A stretch of 64,000 nucleotides of DNA from Ashinkailepas kermadecensis (Eukaryota; Arthropoda; Thecostraca; Neolepadidae). The stretch is taken from contig JAOTOM010005156.1 in NCBI GenBank assembly GCA_034440615.1, positions 994,001-1,058,000 of the forward strand, in the 5' to 3' direction. The notes below the pieces were generated by a model. The model made no database searches and was not told the origin of the DNA. It was given only the letters and a program-made list of their open reading frames with translations. This document shows, one piece after another, positions 12,426-23,709 of this stretch; positions within the stretch are counted from its first letter, which is position 1, and each line of letters begins with the position of its first letter. The position numbers and the translations under genes were made by a program.

Positions 12426-12959
12426 TCGCTTGAACAGTGTATCATGGTGCGAGGTGGGGACCCACCAGGACGCACACCATGTTACGAGGGAGGGGGTCAA
12501 TTACTCTTGCAAAATTAAACAACGAACCGTCAACCCAGTCTCACAGAACTATACCAATAGAAAACATCACCAGTGGGGCTGAATACCTCAAAGCTTCGCG
12601 CCGCCACCAGACTGACGTGGCTACACAGCGTGGCACAGCAGATTCCCGGCGAGAGCTGAGCATTCGACGCACACACAGCAGCACAGCACCCGAGCAGCAC
12701 AGTTCCACGCTGCCGCACAGCACCACGCCGACGACTCTTTTAAAACACCCACGCTAGTGACACCACGCCACCAGTCTCTGTTGGGGAGGGGGGTAGCCCG
12801 CACGCGGAACGTGGTAACTGGCACGACGCGCCGCTCGCCGCTCGAGGGCTGCCGGCCGGGACTCTATCCGGCCACCACACGCGCCGCCGCCGACATTTGT
12901 CACCGACAGTGACATCCGACCACTCCAACAGAGCGGAAGACTAGCAGAGACAGCGTCGG

Positions 12960-13130
12960 CTGCGGTCAGTCCGGCCGGGGGTGGTGGGGAACAGAGGCCG
13001 GTCAGATCTGACCCGATCTGGCCAGGCCGGACCACAGCCAGAGCGGTGTGGTCAGTCCGGCCCGGGGTGGTGGGGAACAGAGGCTGGTCAGATCTGACCC
13101 GATCTGGCCAGGCCGGACCAGAGCCAGAGC
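12960..13130. repeat. Two tandem units of about 85 bp
   Basis: Both contain GGTGGTGGGGAACAGAGGC and GGTCAGATCTGACCCGATCT. The inner GTCAGATCTGAC is a 12-bp palindrome. Confidence 0.85.
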
Positions 13131-13832
13131 GAACAGGGGCGATGCCGATATAAACGCGTGCGCTTCAGACCACGTACAACTGGCCAAACAATAACATTGT
13201 AGGTGTCAACATCGATCACAGCAGCCAATCGGAGAGGGGAAACGGAGGTAAATCTGACCTATGTTTGCAGAACTAGTGGTTCAAGCGGCAATATTGAAGG
13301 TGCATGAGATGAATATCTAGCAACCTGCCCGCGACATTAAAACGAGGGAAGTGAGGACGGGGAAGAGTGTACACATGAAGTGAAGACCAAGGGCAGATAA
13401 AATCAGTGACGACGAGGAGGCATAGCTTGGGAGATGACAAGGGATCGGGTGGAACGCACGGCAGCCCGTCAACGGGAAGGCACGCCAGGGACGAAGGGCA
13501 TGTAGCCGGTGGCGGCACGGGCCACCAACGCTGCCGCCGACGGCCGACCCTGTGTCTGTCCCAGCTCGTGATCGCGTGCTCCACCGATAACGAGAAACAC
13601 CGGCTGTGACGGCAGAACGAGACTCCTCACGCCACCTACGCCGGCGCCGGCCACGACACTTCACGTGCTAATGCGGTCGGCATAACGACCACCTCATCTA
13701 CCGGCACTTACGGACAGGGGGGGGGGGGGACATGGTCTCGATAAGAAATGCCCTCGGATGACGGAAAGTCCAGGGAACCTCGACTAACCAGGTTCCAGGT
13801 GAGCCGTGCGATTTTCTCGAGCCTCGACTCAC

Positions 13833-14034
13833 CAGGTTCTCGGAGGTGAGCCGAGTGATCTCGTGCTGTATGATGGCCTCCTGAGGCTGTTCCTTGCCCA
13901 GGTTGCGGCTGATGAGTCGCTGCTGGCGCTCGTTGTCGCCCTTGAGACGCTCCAGCTCGTCGCGGTACTCGACCTCCATCTGCAGCAGTCGCACCCGCTC
14001 CTCCTTCTCGTGGTGCAGCTCTTCGGCCAGTTGT
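13833..14034 (-). CDS. Myo5: Myo5 exon: distal coiled coil
   Basis: 202 bp, phase 2 to 0. It includes LKGDNERQQRLISRNLG and QEAIIQHEITRLTSENL, closely matching the family stretch RQQQLLAQNL...IEASLQHEITRLTxENL. The acceptor is GTTTGCAG and the donor is AACCTG|GTGAGT. It is separated from the previous exon by a 5.8-kb intron full of minisatellite and SINE sequence. Confidence 0.97.
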
Positions 14035-14049
14035 CTGCAAACCGACTGA

Positions 14050-14280
14050 CACGGTCAGCATAGCAACTGCACCGAAGGTCGGTACACAAACGCGCCGACA
14101 GTCAGTACACACAACCGCACCGAAGGTCGGTACACACAACCGCACCCAAGGTCGGTACACAAACGCGCCGACACAGTCAGTACACACAACTGCGCCGAAG
14201 GTCGGTTCACACAAACCCACCAAAACTATCCGCATAAAAACCACACAGAAGGTCGGTACGCACAAACCCGTCGATACGGT
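14050..14280. repeat. GAAGGTCGGTACACACAA degenerate repeat
   Basis: Irregular short units with GGTCGGTACACACAACCGC and GACACGGTCAGTACACAC. The same repeat resumes at about 14577-14700 beyond the MITE, showing that the MITE interrupted it. Confidence 0.8.
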
Positions 14281-14285
14281 CTGAG

Positions 14286-14575
14286 CCCAATTTCACTAAC
14301 ATCACAAGCTGTGTATTCACGCCGAATTTGGTGTGAATAAACCTTAAGGTAATCTTATTTAATGATATTTAACTTAAGAATATTTATTTAATTAATCACG
14401 TTTAATCTTAATTAATAATTAAGTCAGCAACAGCTGACTGGCAGTCAGCTGACGGTGACTTAAATACCTTTTAAATGTGAAGAAAATGTGAGGAGTAATA
14501 TTTAAAGATTACCTAAAGGTGTATCCACACCAAGTTTGGTGTGAGTACACAGCTTGTGATGTTAGTGAAATTGGC
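14286..14575. mobile_element. Palindromic MITE
   Basis: About 290 bp, AT-rich, with long terminal inverted repeats. The left end reads GCCCAATTTCACTAACATCA and the right end is its complement (TGATGTTAGTGAAATTGGC). Similarity continues inward for about 80 bp through AAGGTAATCTT/AAGATTACCT. A perfect 9-bp central hairpin lies at 14431-14451. It sits inside a minisatellite and has no coding capacity. Confidence 0.8.
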
Positions 14576-15244
14576 TTCCGTACACACAACTGTGCCGAAG
14601 GTCGGTACACACAAACCTGTCGACACGGTCAGTACACACAACCGCCACGAAGGTCGGTAGACACAAACCTGTCGATACGGTCAGGACAGACAACCGCGCC
14701 GTTATTCAGTACCAACAGCCTTACCAGGCGTCAGTACAAACAACCCCGGCATCAACCAGCACAAAGAACCCCACTTTGTGATATTGCTGATGAAGCGAGT
14801 GTTTACGCGCGGCACACTCCAAAAAAGGCAAATAGATCGGCTGAAAGGCAGAGCGAGCCATTATGAAATAGCTACATTACAACGCTTTGGATGGACGAAT
14901 GGATAGAATGGGTGGGCTACCGGATAAGCCACGTCACAGACTGTTTTCCAAGGTCCGCTCACCCGGTCTCGACACAGCTGCAGTTTTTGTGCGACACCAA
15001 ACAATGACCTCGCACGCACTACAGCCAGCCGCAGCCTGTCGGCCACAATCACAGCTGCAGTAGGCCGTCGTGATCTGCATCAGGTGCTGGGATGCGGCCA
15101 CAATGCTGGCTGCTGACCACTCCTCACACCCGACCAAAACGCTGGCGGGACACCGGACGGCGACGGCTCGGTCTGCCGCCATACGGCGCGCCAGCTGACG
15201 TGCCAGAGCTGCCGCTTCCGGGCCACCTCTGACCCGACCGGTCA

Positions 15245-16480
15245 CGATAGTCAGGGGTCTGTGTCAGGTGTGGTCAGGGCCGTGGCCCGGTGTGGTCAGG
15301 GGTCCGTGTCAGGTGTGGTCAGGGCCCGTGGTCCGGTGAAGTCAGGGGCCTGTGTCCGGTGTGATCAGCAGTCCGTGGTCCCGGGGTGGTCAGGGGCCTG
15401 TGTCAGGTGTGGTCAGGGCCCGGGGTCGGTGTTATTGGTTTTCGACACGTCGACCGTTGAGTCATATAGCGTCGCCAATCTCTACGCCGATTGGTCGCGG
15501 GCGAAGAGAGCGACAGGTGAGAAATTACCCAATCTTTTGATTGCGAGACGAGCATCTTACCCCTAGACACTCGTCCCCGGGGTCCGGTGTAGTCAGGGGT
15601 CTGTGTCAGGTGTGGTCAGGGAGCTGTCAGGTGTGATCAGCAGTCCGTGGTCCCGGGTGGTCAGGGGCCTGTGTCAGGTGTGATCAGCAGTCCGTGGTCT
15701 CGTGGTGGTCAGGGGTCTGTGTCAGGTGTGGTCAGGGGTCTGTGTCAGGTGTGGTCAGGGGTCTGTGTCAGGTGTGATCAGCAGTCCGTGGTCCGGGGGT
15801 GGTCAGGGGTCTGTGTCAGGTGTGGTCAGGGTCCCTGTGTGGTCCGGTGAAGTCAGGGGCCTGTGTCAGGTGTGATCAGCAGTCCGTGGTCCCGGGGTGG
15901 TCAGGGGCCTTTGGTGTGGTCAGGGCCCGTGGTCCGGTGAAGTCAAGGGCCCGTGTCAGGTGTGATCAGCAGTCCCGGGGGGCGGGGTCCGTGGTCCCGG
16001 TGTGGTCAGGGGCTGTGGGGGTAGCGTCCGTGGTGCGGGGATGGTCAGGGGTCCGTGGTCCCGGGCCTGTGTCAGGTGTGATCAGCAGTCCGTGGTCCGG
16101 AGGTGGTCAGGGGTCCGTGGTCCCGGTGTGGTCAGGGGCCTGTGTCAGGTGTGATCAGCAGTCCGTGGTCTCGGGGGTGGTCAGGGGTCCGTGGTCCCGG
16201 TGTGGTCAGGGCCTTGTCAGGTGTGATCAGCAGGTGTGGTCAGGGGCCTGTGTCAGGTGTGATCAGCAATCCGTGGTCCGGGGGTGGTCAGGGGCCGTGT
16301 CCGGTGTGATCAGCAGTCCGTGGTCCGGGGTGGTCAGGGGTCCGTGTCAGGTGTGGTCAGGGCCCGTGGTCCGGTGTAGTCAGGGGCATGTGTCCGGTGT
16401 GATCAGCGGTCCGTGGTTCGGGGGTGGTCAGGGATCTGTATAAGATATGGTCAGGGCCCGGGGTGGTCAGAGCTGCGTGA
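15245..16480. repeat. GTGGTCAGGGG minisatellite, variable period
   Basis: Many units built from GTGTCAGGTGTGATCAGCAG, TCCGTGGTCC and GTGGTCAGGGG, in irregular combinations of about 25-50 bp. It is interrupted by a SINE at 15431-15578. Confidence 0.9.
15431..15578 (-). mobile_element. tRNA-headed SINE family A, copy 1
   Basis: It carries the family tail GACACGTCGACCGTTGAGTCA and core ATTGGTCGCGGGCGAAGAG, and a degenerate tRNA head ending CTCGTCCCC. Part of the B-box arm is lost compared with the other copies. Flanking CGGGGTC-GGTGT direct repeats are compatible with a target duplication, but the host array makes this ambiguous. Confidence 0.85.
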
Positions 16481-16579
16481 CAATAGGTGGCCAGTGGGCC
16501 GTGGCCCTGGGGTAGTCGGTGGCCTGGGGCCGCGGGGTGCTCAGATGCCCGTATCCGGGATGCCAAAGGTAGTCAAAGG

Positions 16580-17300
16580 TCTATAGTCTCGGGGTAGTCA
16601 GAGGTTCGTGGTACCGGGGAAGTCTGTAGTTCGGAGATAGTCAAATATTCGTAGACGGGGTAGCCGAGGTCCGTGGCCGGTGTCTTCAGAGGGCCATGGC
16701 CGGGGTAGCCGGAGGTCGGTAGCCGGGGTGGTCAGAGGTCAGTAGCCGGGGTAGTCAGAGGTCAAAACCCTAGTGCAATCAGGGGCCCGTCGTCCAAGGC
16801 AATCAGAGGTCTGCAGTCCCGGGGTTGTCAAAGATCCGTAGCCGGGGTAGTCACAGGTCTGTAACCCCAGGATAGTCAGGGGCCCGTAGCCCGGGGCAGT
16901 CAGAGGTCTGTAATCCCAGGATAGTCAGGGGCCCGTAGCCCGGGGCAGTCAGAGGTCTGTAACCCCGGGATGGTCAGGGGCCCGTAGCCCGGGGCAGTCA
17001 GAGGTCTGTAACCCCAGGATGGTCGGGGGCCCGTAGCCCGGGGCAGTCAGAGGTCTGTAACACCAGGATAGTCAGGGGCCCGTAGCCCGGGGCAGTCAGA
17101 GGTCTGTAACCCCGGGATGGTCAGGGCCGGGAAGTCGGGTCTAACCCCGGGATGGTCAGGGGCCCGTAGCCCGGGGCAGTCAGAGGTCTGTAACACCAGG
17201 ATAGTTAGGGGCCCGTAGCCTGGGTCAGTCAGAGGTTTGTAGTTACGGGGTTGTCAAAGATCCGTAGCCGGGGTAGTCAGAGGTATGCAGACCCGCGGGA
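16580..17300. repeat. 49-bp minisatellite (GTAGCCCGGGGCAGTCAGAG)
   Basis: About nine clear units with GTAGCCCGGGGCAGTCAGAG and GTCTGTAACCCCGGGATGG at 16840-17240, with degenerate units on both sides. Confidence 0.9.
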
Positions 17301-19738
17301 GTCATGGATATATTGCGAGCGATGGTCCGAGGTCCGAGGTCCGGGGCCCGTGGGCAGCACTATGCCGTGGTACGTCACGCTCTCGTTAGAAGCTATCAAC
17401 AGAACCGCTCTAATTGCGCACCAATACATTCTAGGCGAGATCGGACTAGAATGCAAACCAAAGCCCTAACATTTCCTTCGGATCTCCAGATTCGTCCACC
17501 AACTAACCAGAGGGATATAGGCTCTGAAATCACTCTGGGTCTGGGCCTTTGTGCCACTCCAATTGGCTTAAGGTGTGCACTACAGAAATAAGGCACCCCA
17601 ATTGAAGAACAAACAGATGAGAGCTAACGACAGAAAAACACGACGTAAAATGGATCTCTTTCACCATATCTTAGCTGGTCTGTGTCGCTATCTGTTCCAG
17701 TTTGGTTGTCATACATCATGTCATACATGTCATCATGTTGTCATACATGTCATACACTAACGAAATGCGAAATGCATAAGGTTATTGGAATAAATGAAAT
17801 TTGCGTTTGAAGTTCATGGGTGATATAAATTAATGAACGAATATTACATTCATGTGGCAATTTCGACAGTGAGATCAATTAACTTACACCAAATATTAAA
17901 TACAGTTCCTGACCAACAAGTACCCGTGGTTATGACAATCAGAGCCAATGCTTACGTACTGAGGCACTTTTCCACCAATTACTACGTTATATTACCCTGT
18001 GCGTGAAGCAGAAAATATATTACACTACATTGTACATACATCTGAGGGTGACTCGAACAGTTTTCGTTTCAACAAAAGTGTCGATTCTGATTACAACATT
18101 CGACTCTGCAATCCCATCACATTAAGTAAGAAACCAGAAAACATCTCGTCAATTACATGCGACATTGTTGCGAAGTCAGGCCAACACAGCAAAGGGGTGA
18201 CTGCAAGGGGCCTCACGACAAATCTGGTGTTCTAGTCCCAATATATATTCAACATTTAGCTACCATGGAACGACGAAGTACAAGAGCAAAAAATTAGACT
18301 TTAGACATCGGCCCTATCAGCTACATGCTTTTGGTAACTATCACCACGCTTATTCACGCATCTTGGCACAGCACGTAAACCTCGGTCTAAATGTTGCCGG
18401 AGGCCGACACGGTTCCGAGTGCATTTCACCCAGGTTTACGTGCTGTGACCTGATTACATAGAGACAAAATTCACATCAACTGGATAGCGTTTGTCAAGTG
18501 AGTCAAGAGATGGCGAATTCCAATAGATTGTTCTGTCTTCTGTCGCGACTGACAGTGTGTATTGTGTGGCGCTGAAGATCATGGCAATACGTCGGCCGTG
18601 CAATGAAGTGGCAAAAGCGGCGAAATATTACTGAGTAGCGTGCCAGCTAGTTCGAACGTAGATAATAAAGGCCAGCAGGCACTGGCCATCACGGTACGCA
18701 GACACAAAACAAGCAGCGAACATCTTCCAACAAGCTGGCCTCGAGTGCCATTTCAGGTGCGAATTTTGTGAGCCACTGCCGACCGTCAGCGCACGACTTC
18801 TCCCAGTGTTCCCGCGCGACATACCAAACCGTTATGATTGGCCAGACTAACGCACCGCACCATACTTCTTCCCGGATACGATGAGGTTCCGCCTTCAGGT
18901 AGTAACGTAAATTAATTGACGATGGAAGGCGAGTAATCTCAGGGGAACAATTAATCGGCTCCGATTATCACGACAGAATCAGAAAATTATGTTTCCAAGG
19001 GCATTTCTTAGGACATCAATCCACGGGGCTTGGTACAGGTTCGAAATACATAGACGGCCAACTCCAGCATAACACCGTGTAACGATCTGAAGATGACGCA
19101 CAACGAGAAGTAGCCAAACTGACGCAGATGTTAAACATTATAGATGGCAGCATAATCCATCGTGTTGAACCGCTTGGACAGGTAGACAAGACACAGGCAT
19201 ATTCGAAGTTTTGTTTTACAAATTCGTTACTTATTTTCTATGCAAGTTTGGCTTTGATGACCTAGGATAATCCGACACGGCAAAGGAATACCATTTTGCC
19301 TCCGGAGTGATCCAAATGCATTGAATGAGAGGATGATCATGAAAAGGTCTGAACTAAACAACATATTTTTTACACCTATCCAGAGGAAGACGTAAGAGTT
19401 GGGGTGGGAAGAATTGGGACAGCGCCCTTATTAACAGCGATAGGATAAGAATATCTTTATAACGAATTATAGGTAGAAGTATTTCACGCACATCACCATA
19501 CTCCACTTCCGCTGCTCGCCGCCGTCCAACTTCTCCCAGGCGTGTTCTAATTCACCCCATTCAGTCACGAGAACTTCAAAAGTGGAACAAATACACAAAA
19601 TGATCATACCGCACACCAAAAACATATTCGATGCTCTAGCTTGCACATTGTGATAGATGCTGCTCAATTTTTCACCGAAATATTGCCCCACTTCTCATCA
19701 AGTTCTCCCATCGCTGCAATGCCACAACAGCATGAGCA
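17301..19738. other. Intron sequence without recognised gene
   Basis: Part of the 5.8-kb Myo5 intron. It includes a short GTCATACAT microsatellite at 17708-17757. A 16-bp perfect inverted repeat (CACAGCACGTAAACCT) lies at 18367-18382 and 18432-18447. No coding similarity seen. Confidence 0.5.
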
Positions 19739-19838
19739 CCATGTAGCGCTGGTTTCCCGGACCGGTCAGCGTAATATAATCGGCACTAAAATTAATGTCC
19801 TACCGAGGTTCGAACCCGGAACTTTGGGCTCGCCATGA
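19739..19838 (-). mobile_element. Probable truncated tRNA-derived SINE next to a splice donor
   Basis: The minus strand reads GGCGAGCCCAAAGTTCCGGG then the B-box-like GGTTCGAACCTC. This is a T-arm without a complete tRNA head. It begins about 6 nt past the donor of the exon at 19844. No target duplication seen. Confidence 0.5.
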
Positions 19839-19843
19839 CTGAC

Positions 19844-19995
19844 CTGTTGATCTGCTTCTGCGTCTCGAAGGCCATGAGCACCTCGCCATCCTCGCTGATG
19901 TCACGGTCGTCCAGACCTCGCAGCGACAAACTGGCGTTGTTGGCGATAACAGTCCTCAGCTGAATACACTCCTCCCGCCGCCGCTCAACCTCGTC
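19844..19995 (-). CDS. Myo5: Myo5 exon: distal coiled coil
   Basis: 152 bp, phase 0 to 2. It contains DEVERRREECIQLRTVIANN and RDISEDGEVLMAFETQKQIN, aligning with the family motif LNEDGELWLVYEGLKQANR. The acceptor is TCTGCACAG and the donor is AACAG|GTCAGT. A fragment with a tRNA T-arm/B-box lies immediately beyond the donor (19739-19838). Confidence 0.95.
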
Positions 19996-20433
19996 CTGTG
20001 CAGAAAGGTGAGGTGAGGTCAGTCCTCAGGCCGGTCTCTGTTCCGACCCGGGTATGATGACACGATGTCAGATTGACCATGCACAATAATGCTCTTGCAC
20101 CCATTTTGGTAGCCCTAAGTACCATAGCTCGATAAATAGTATGCACATTTGAGCAGATTTCATTTCAGATTGCATTTACAGCACCACCCATAAAAATCAC
20201 GACTAAAAAGAAATTGCAAGTGAAATAGAGGAAACGCATACAACCATTCAAGTTGCCTCAGCTCAAAAGACATGGAACAGAACGAAATGTTAATGATAAA
20301 TGGTACCCCAATAGCATGCCATTCAAAAAGAAAGCATTACATCACCGATCATATTGCCCCGCGTGATCACATGACACGCACGACCCGTCTGATCCGATCT
20401 CAGCGGACTTGACGACACATCTGAAGCACTGAC

Positions 20434-20559
20434 CTGGATGGCGTGGAACTGCATCATGAGGTCGTTGTTGGGGTCATCGCTGCTGCCGGAGGCGATACTC
20501 TGGCGTAGCTTCTGCAGGTCAGACTTCTGCTTCGCCGTCTCCATCTCCAGATCCTGCAG
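20434..20559 (-). CDS. Myo5: Myo5 exon: medial coiled coil
   Basis: 126 bp, 42 codons, phase 0 to 0. It reads LQDLEMETAKQKSDLQKLRQ and then a break of Ser/Asp/Pro/Asn residues before LMMQFHAIQ. The acceptor is CGTCCACAG and the donor is ATCCAG|GTCAGT. Confidence 0.9.
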
Positions 20560-21024
20560 CTGTGGACGGACACGCCGGTCACCATGACTACTGCGAACGC
20601 CGCGAACTCCGCAGAGTGCGGTGCCAGTTCGATACAGGAAAACGCCACAGAGCCAAGCCACGGATAGTGAACGCGCAAAACGCGGGCAAAAACTAGGTAC
20701 ACGTTGCCTGAAATTGGCCTGGATACCTCCACTCCCTCAAACCGGAGTATCGTTCTGCATCGATATCAAGGATCTCTGTCCAAATCGATATCCGGGACCT
20801 AGTGTTCTTGGTCCCCAGGACGATGCCCGATGCCACTCCCTAAAAACAAGTAGGTATTGGTCCCCACGACTCTTCATCTGACATCGCTCCCCGTATGTTT
20901 GCTTGTCATCGATCCTATTATCTCGCCCGATAGTTCTCATTATTTCGTCACGCGCCTAAAGGACTGCCACGAGGCCGCCCAATACTACACCAATACATCA
21001 TCCTCAGCTGTCGGGGGTGCGTAC

Positions 21025-21168
21025 CCGGATCTGGTCATGTGCCTGCTTGTACTCGCTGTTGGGTGTGGCATGCTCCAATTCCTCAAGCCGCTTCTCAAGT
21101 CGTTGCCGGTCAGCTTCCACCTCCTTCACCCGCTGCTGCAGCTTCAGTACCAGGCTCACGTCCGGAGA
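21025..21168 (-). CDS. Myo5: Myo5 exon: medial coiled coil
   Basis: 144 bp, 48 codons, phase 0 to 0. It starts SPDVSLVLKLQQRVKEVEAD, matching the myosin V segment of the form (V/P)xDMSLFLKLQxRVxELE, then QRLEKRLEELEHA. The acceptor is CTCCTCCAG and the donor is ATCCGG|GTACGC. Confidence 0.94.
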
Positions 21169-21307
21169 CTGGAGGAGATAGTCGTGTCACTGTCAAACGC
21201 CCGGGGATGGAGGAGCAGAGAGAAGAGGGAACACTGGATTCTCGTCCTCAGACAGAGTGAGAGCTCAGACAGAGTGGAAAGGAAGTTTTCCAATACAGAC
21301 GAAGATG

Positions 21308-21364
21308 ATGAGGGAACGGGAACCTCGTGATGTTATGGACATCACGAGGCTCCCGTTCTCTCAT
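21308..21364. repeat. 26-bp near-perfect hairpin
   Basis: The arms 21308-21333 and 21339-21364 pair with two mismatches (GAACGGGAACCTCGTGATGT against its complement) around the 5-nt loop TATGG. It lies about 140 bp upstream of the acceptor of the exon at 21025-21168. Confidence 0.85.
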
Positions 21365-21610
21365 CCTCTTGTACACGACTTGATCAGGCGAAGCACGCCT
21401 TGACCAGCTGACCCCCTCCCGACGTATGGTTCCCCCAAATCAACTACTCTGTAATTAACCGTGATATTTCCCAACCCGTAAGCGAAATGTGAAAGGGAGT
21501 CAGATTATCAGATCAGTGTATTCCAGACTTCACTACTGAGGACGACGTTCCCGCTTCTGAATCGTACGACTGTAAAGTAAACCCGCTTGTCCATGGGGCC
21601 GGTCGCCCAC

Positions 21611-21742
21611 CTTCGTCTCTGGCACCAAGGCGACACGCTCCAGGTCCAAGTTGCCGTCGTTCTGTTTCTCCCACTCGATGTTCTCCAGTTTGCGCTCCGG
21701 CCGGTCGCTGCGGTGCGACCGAACGGAGCCATAGCCGACATC
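21611..21742 (-). CDS. Myo5: Myo5 exon: inter-coil linker
   Basis: 132 bp, 44 codons, phase 0 to 0. It is polar and charged (DVGYGSVRSHRSDRPERKLE followed by NIEWEKQ...) with no clear heptads. It sits between coiled-coil blocks where the family has a variable linker. The acceptor is ATCCGCAG and the donor is ACGAAG|GTGGGC. The call rests on phase, splice sites and order; similarity is weak. Confidence 0.85.
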
Positions 21743-22012
21743 CTGCGGATCGGTGCATACATAGAGTCCGACCTCAGCGCACTCGGGGCCGGCAACTTCC
21801 AATGACTCGGAAACGGTCACCGGTGCGACCTCAAGATCTGATAACTCGCAAATAGTGGGATGTCGGTCATTCGAACAAAGCTGAGGGTAAAACTGCAACT
21901 CAACCATTTTAGCAGGTGTGCACTACACATGCCTCCAGACATGACATCATAGCCCGATGATCTGGAACTGAACACCACTATTTCGCTACAAACCTGCGAA
22001 CGATGCTCAATC

Positions 22013-22046
22013 AGTCATACCAGGCGACGCGTCGTCTGGTATGACT
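22013..22046. repeat. 34-bp palindrome with one mismatch pair
   Basis: AGTCATACCAGGCGACG followed by its near-complement, centred on GACGCGTC with no spacer. Confidence 0.9.
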
Positions 22047-22447
22047 GGTACCGAATGCCGTTTCCCGCTAAGCCCCATAAAACCAGGTGCATGTGTCATT
22101 CACCAATCGGACGGCGAGGCTTGACAATAGTGTCGAGTGCAAAGTGCAGTGTCGAGATGCTGGTGAAATTTAGAACATAGTACAAATTACGTCTAACTAC
22201 CAACTGGCGCTGAATAGCTGGAGCAGTTTATGCACTGCAAGCGCACATAACCAACGATCCAGTGGTACGCAGGACGACTAGCCGTATGTTCCTGGACGAT
22301 GCGCTTGGCTTCATAGGCCGAAAAACGCGCCATTCTCTCCGGCTAAATGGTCGCCGGGAGGTCGAATATGGCTACACAGCAAACCAGCCAGTGTCGACCA
22401 GAGTTAGTTTTATATATTCGGCTCCTTGATGTGGAGAAAAAAATTTA

Positions 22448-22593
22448 GGATTATCAAATTCAGAGAGAACAATTCTCTTTATCTTTGTTGTATCAGAAAT
22501 TCCTTTTTATACTTTCCGATTAGTTTTGGCATTTTCTCAACAAACAGAAATTAGTCGTTGTGAAACAGCACCAATGAACCATCCAACATAAAA
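22448..22593 (-). mobile_element. Dispersed repeat, inverted arm 1
   Basis: It contains TTCAGAGAGAACAATT, ACTTTCCGATTAGTTTTG and AACCATCCAACAT. The reverse complement is present at 23710-23850 at roughly 80% identity by eye. A third, more diverged relative lies at 48166-48270. Confidence 0.8.
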
Positions 22594-22847
22594 AAGGAGA
22601 TTACAGTTTTCTGGATGATAATGCTCTGGATGCCAAAAACCCATTAACAACCTATTTTTTCCCACGCCTGGTGTCGAATCTAATTTCGTGGAGTCTTTGA
22701 AACCAAACATCCCAAAACACTCATCAAATACCGAATCATCACCACCACGTCCGCCCGCGGCATCGGTAGCGTCCTGCACGCAGACACCGCCGCCGCCCGA
22801 CCGCCATCGACAGTGCCGTCTCGCCCGCGGCGGCGGTGGCTACTCAC

Positions 22848-22955
22848 GCTCTGCTCGTCGTGCAGGTCGGACGCCAGGCTGGGCAGGTCGGACACGTCGT
22901 CACGCGCCGCCTCTGTGGTGGCCTCGCTGGCGCCGCTCACACTGCTCGACGACCG
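22848..22955 (-). CDS. Myo5: Myo5 exon: Ser/acidic linker exon, frame-neutral
   Basis: 108 bp, 36 codons, phase 0 to 0, so it can be skipped without a frameshift. It reads RSSSSVSGASEATTEAARDD followed by VSDLPSLASDLHDEQS. It is not coiled coil and is rich in serine and acidic residues. The vertebrate myosin V tail has short alternatively spliced exons in this general region. The exon lies between two long inverted repeats (22448-22593 and 23710-23850). The acceptor is GGCCGCAG and the donor is CAGAGC|GTGAGT. Confidence 0.88.
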
Positions 22956-23709
22956 CTGCGGCCGGCAGCCGCGGGTTAATGGGCGGCTAAGGGGCGGTCA
23001 ACGGCCCGTCCGTGGTCTCAAGCGCTGGTCAGTGGTCTGCCGTCGGAAACCACCGAAGCCAACGATTCGAGAACAAAAACTAGTAGATAGAGAGGGAGAG
23101 CGAAAAGGAGAGGGGCTATGATGAAGTAGGCGCTGGTCATGATATAATAGAATATACAGACTGTCTTTAGATCTATTCTTGCAACGATATTTTTGGGATC
23201 CCCTATCTGAAACGAATGATTACAAAGGAAAAAACATGAAACCAAAAAAACTTTGCATGTGACAGTAAAGAAGAAGGATAACGGCACAAAAATAGACCAC
23301 TGCAGGGGACAGGTTACAGAAAACATACACTAATTGACAGACGGCCGTCCCCAATCTATCCACTTCCTGCCTCGTTTCAGCTCAGAACAACGAGTAGATA
23401 TCAGAGCCAAAGATCAGAGCAAAGGCAACACAACACAACAGTAGATCATACAGCAATCAAGCAGCGAGGTAATTTCACGTGTCAGAAAGAGATACCAGAG
23501 GCTAGAGATGACAGCTAGAACATACAGAAATCAGGGATGACACACGAAGGAAATGGATGGGCTTCTTTCCACACAGGCTGCATTAGCTGTTCATCACGTG
23601 ACAAAGCACTGCCTGTCAAAAACTAGCACATCACGAAACAAACAACGCATTGTACAATGACACTGCTGACATGATCGATGTTTCGCGCTGCTATCTATCG
23701 ATATGCTAT

